Positions 7,731 to 8,901 of a stretch of DNA of 8,901 nucleotides are shown piece after piece (position 1 is the stretch's first letter; each line of letters begins with the position of its first letter). The DNA is from an uncultured bacterium. Its GTDB lineage: Bacteria > Planctomycetota > UBA1135 > GCA-002686595. The notes under the pieces were generated by a model. That model was not told the DNA's origin. It made no database searches and worked only from the letters and a program-made list of their open reading frames with translations. Both the position numbers and the translations under genes were made by a program. The stretch covers positions 1 to 8,901 of the forward strand of contig CAJXRJ010000286.1 of the NCBI GenBank assembly GCA_913058555.1, given 5' to 3'.

Positions 7731-8901
7731 CTACTTGCCGCCGCCGGCCTGCTTCAGGCCCTCCTTTACGGGCTGCTGAGGCTTCTTCGCGGGCGGACGC
7801 TTCGTCGCTCCAGGGCGCGCGGCGCCGGCAGCGAGCTTGCGGCAGACACCGGAGAAGCGCAGGAACAGCTCGGGCTTGGTCGGGTGTCCCGTGGTGATCT
7901 TGACCCGGCCACGGAAAGCCCCGTCCGAGGTCTCGGGCAGGCCCTTGAGGCGCAGCTCGATGTCCACGGCGTTGGTGCCAGCGACCGGCTTGACCGAGGC
8001 CATGAACTGGTCGGCCCACTGAAGCTCTGCGTTCCCCTCACCCACTAGCTCAACCTTGACACCCGAGAGATCGAAGTCGCTCTCGTGGGAGGTGAGGCGG
8101 GCGCTACGGACGACGGCTTGGCCGGGGCGCACGAGGCCCAGGGAGATGTACTGCGGCGCCATGGAAAGGGCACCGATCACGTTGTAGCTGATATTCGCGT
8201 CGCAGGTGTAGACGGTGGGCTTGCCAGCGCCTTTGGCCGCCAGCTTGGCCTCTTCCTGGGGCGTGAGGCCCTTGGCCTTCTTGGCCTGGGGAAGCTCCAC
8301 GTCGCTGTTGAGGCGCAGCATGAATCCGCCCGGCCCTTCCTTGGCACCGGAGCCGATGACGAACGTCGCAGCCCACTGGCTGGACTTGCCGTCCGGACCG
8401 GGGTTGACCGGGTCCATGCTGACCGTGAGGCCCTCGGGCACGGGCACTTTGCGGGTTGTGTCAGTGCTCAGAAGAATCGCTTCGCCGTTGGACGTACGGA
8501 AGTTGATCTTCGCGGTCTTCTCGGTGCCCTCGCGGATGTTGCCGAGCTGAAGGTAGGGCGGCGTCGCCACGATGAACGGCTGAATGGAAGCCTTCAGCGT
8601 CAGGGTCGTGGTCGGCGCTTTCCCGTCGTTGGAGTAGACCTGGATACGGACCTGGGTGTCGTTGCGCTTGGAACCGGTGTCCAAGGTGGCTTCGAGCTCC
8701 ACGTCGGCGCCAGCCTCGATGGGGTCACCGAAGCGGTAGAGCTCAGCGGTCTGATCGCCGGGCTTCTTGACCTTGATCTCTCCCAGGGTGCAGCCGCAAG
8801 TGGGGCTGGCCTGGGTGATGATGAGGGGCTCGGAGCCAGCACTCTTCATCTTGAAGACGTGGGTGAGTTGGTCCCCCTGGCGGGCGCGGCCGAAGTCGTG
8901 C
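7731..8901 (-). CDS. DUF1573-family multi-domain beta-sandwich protein, 5' end outside the window
   Basis: 389 residues are visible and the frame is open at the right edge of the window, so the start, and any signal peptide or lipobox, is missing. The first visible residues, HDFGRARQGDQLTHVFK, then NTG-like KSAGSEPLII and PTCGCTLG (Cys35, Cys37), are the typical DUF1573 pattern. A start at the first visible Met (8849) would cut this domain in half and is rejected. Two further segments repeat its opening: YLQLGNIREGTEKTAKINFR (about 116-135) and YISLGLVRPGQAVVRSARLT (about 251-270). This suggests three tandem immunoglobulin/ASPM-Hydin-like sandwiches. The tail (about 355-389) is Pro/Lys/Ala-rich and probably disordered. 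DUF1573 proteins are usually exported and their function is unknown; a role in pili is not shown, since a terminator-like hairpin separates this gene from the pil genes. Confidence 0.88.
   Translation of the reverse strand, partial: HDFGRARQGDQLTHVFKMKSAGSEPLIITQASPTCGCTLGEIKVKKPGDQTAELYRFGDPIEAGADVELEATLDTGSKRNDTQVRIQVYSNDGKAPTTTLTLKASIQPFIVATPPYLQLGNIREGTEKTAKINFRTSNGEAILLSTDTTRKVPVPEGLTVSMDPVNPGPDGKSSQWAATFVIGSGAKEGPGGFMLRLNSDVELPQAKKAKGLTPQEEAKLAAKGAGKPTVYTCDANISYNVIGALSMAPQYISLGLVRPGQAVVRSARLTSHESDFDLSGVKVELVGEGNAELQWADQFMASVKPVAGTNAVDIELRLKGLPETSDGAFRGRVKITTGHPTKPELFLRFSGVCRKLAAGAARPGATKRPPAKKPQQPVKEGLKQAGGGK

Noticed and set aside
8847..8849. ATG as the start of the DUF1573 protein
   Set aside because: The frame remains open upstream to the window edge, and the residues before this Met complete the conserved DUF1573 opening, so it is an internal Met.

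Overview
The window is the end of a GC-rich bacterial contig, probably from a metagenome or draft assembly. Bases 1-45 are not genomic. They match the tail of an Illumina P5/Nextera adapter with an 8-base index and the Tn5 mosaic end, so the real sequence begins at base 46. Every supported gene lies on the minus strand, so transcription runs from right to left.

In order of transcription, the window holds: (1) a partial DUF1573-type beta-sandwich protein (8901-7731) whose 5' end is outside the window; (2) a 165-base gap with a strong stem-loop followed by a U-rich tract; (3) a PilB/GspE-family assembly ATPase (7565-5805); (4) a PilT retraction ATPase (5719-4673); (5) a second PilB/GspE-family ATPase (4669-2972); (6) a PilC/GspF inner-membrane platform protein (2960-1803); and (7) a membrane-bound hybrid sensor histidine kinase (1799-46). 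The kinase is cut at the contig end just as its receiver domain begins. Genes 4 to 7 are 3, 11 and 3 bases apart, and gene 3 is 85 bases before pilT, so genes 3 to 7 look like one operon.

Together these encode the cytoplasmic motor and inner-membrane platform of a type IVa pilus or a related type II secretion-like machine: two extension-type ATPases, one retraction ATPase and the platform they act on. A two-component kinase sits where pilS stands in the classical pilB-pilT-pilC-pilS-pilR order, as in Myxococcus. No pilins, secretin or alignment proteins are in the window.

The organism cannot be fixed from this sequence. High GC, duplicated pilB-like genes beside pilT and pilC, hybrid kinases ending in a receiver, and a multi-domain DUF1573 protein would suit a Planctomycetota or a deltaproteobacterial/myxobacterial lineage. 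I lean weakly to Planctomycetota. I see no mobile element, CRISPR array, RNA gene or defence system, and nothing that amounts to a wholly new system. The points worth a second look are the adapter remnant, the truncated hybrid kinase, the altered motif in one PilB, the short PilC N-terminus and the terminator-like hairpin against the first pilB start.
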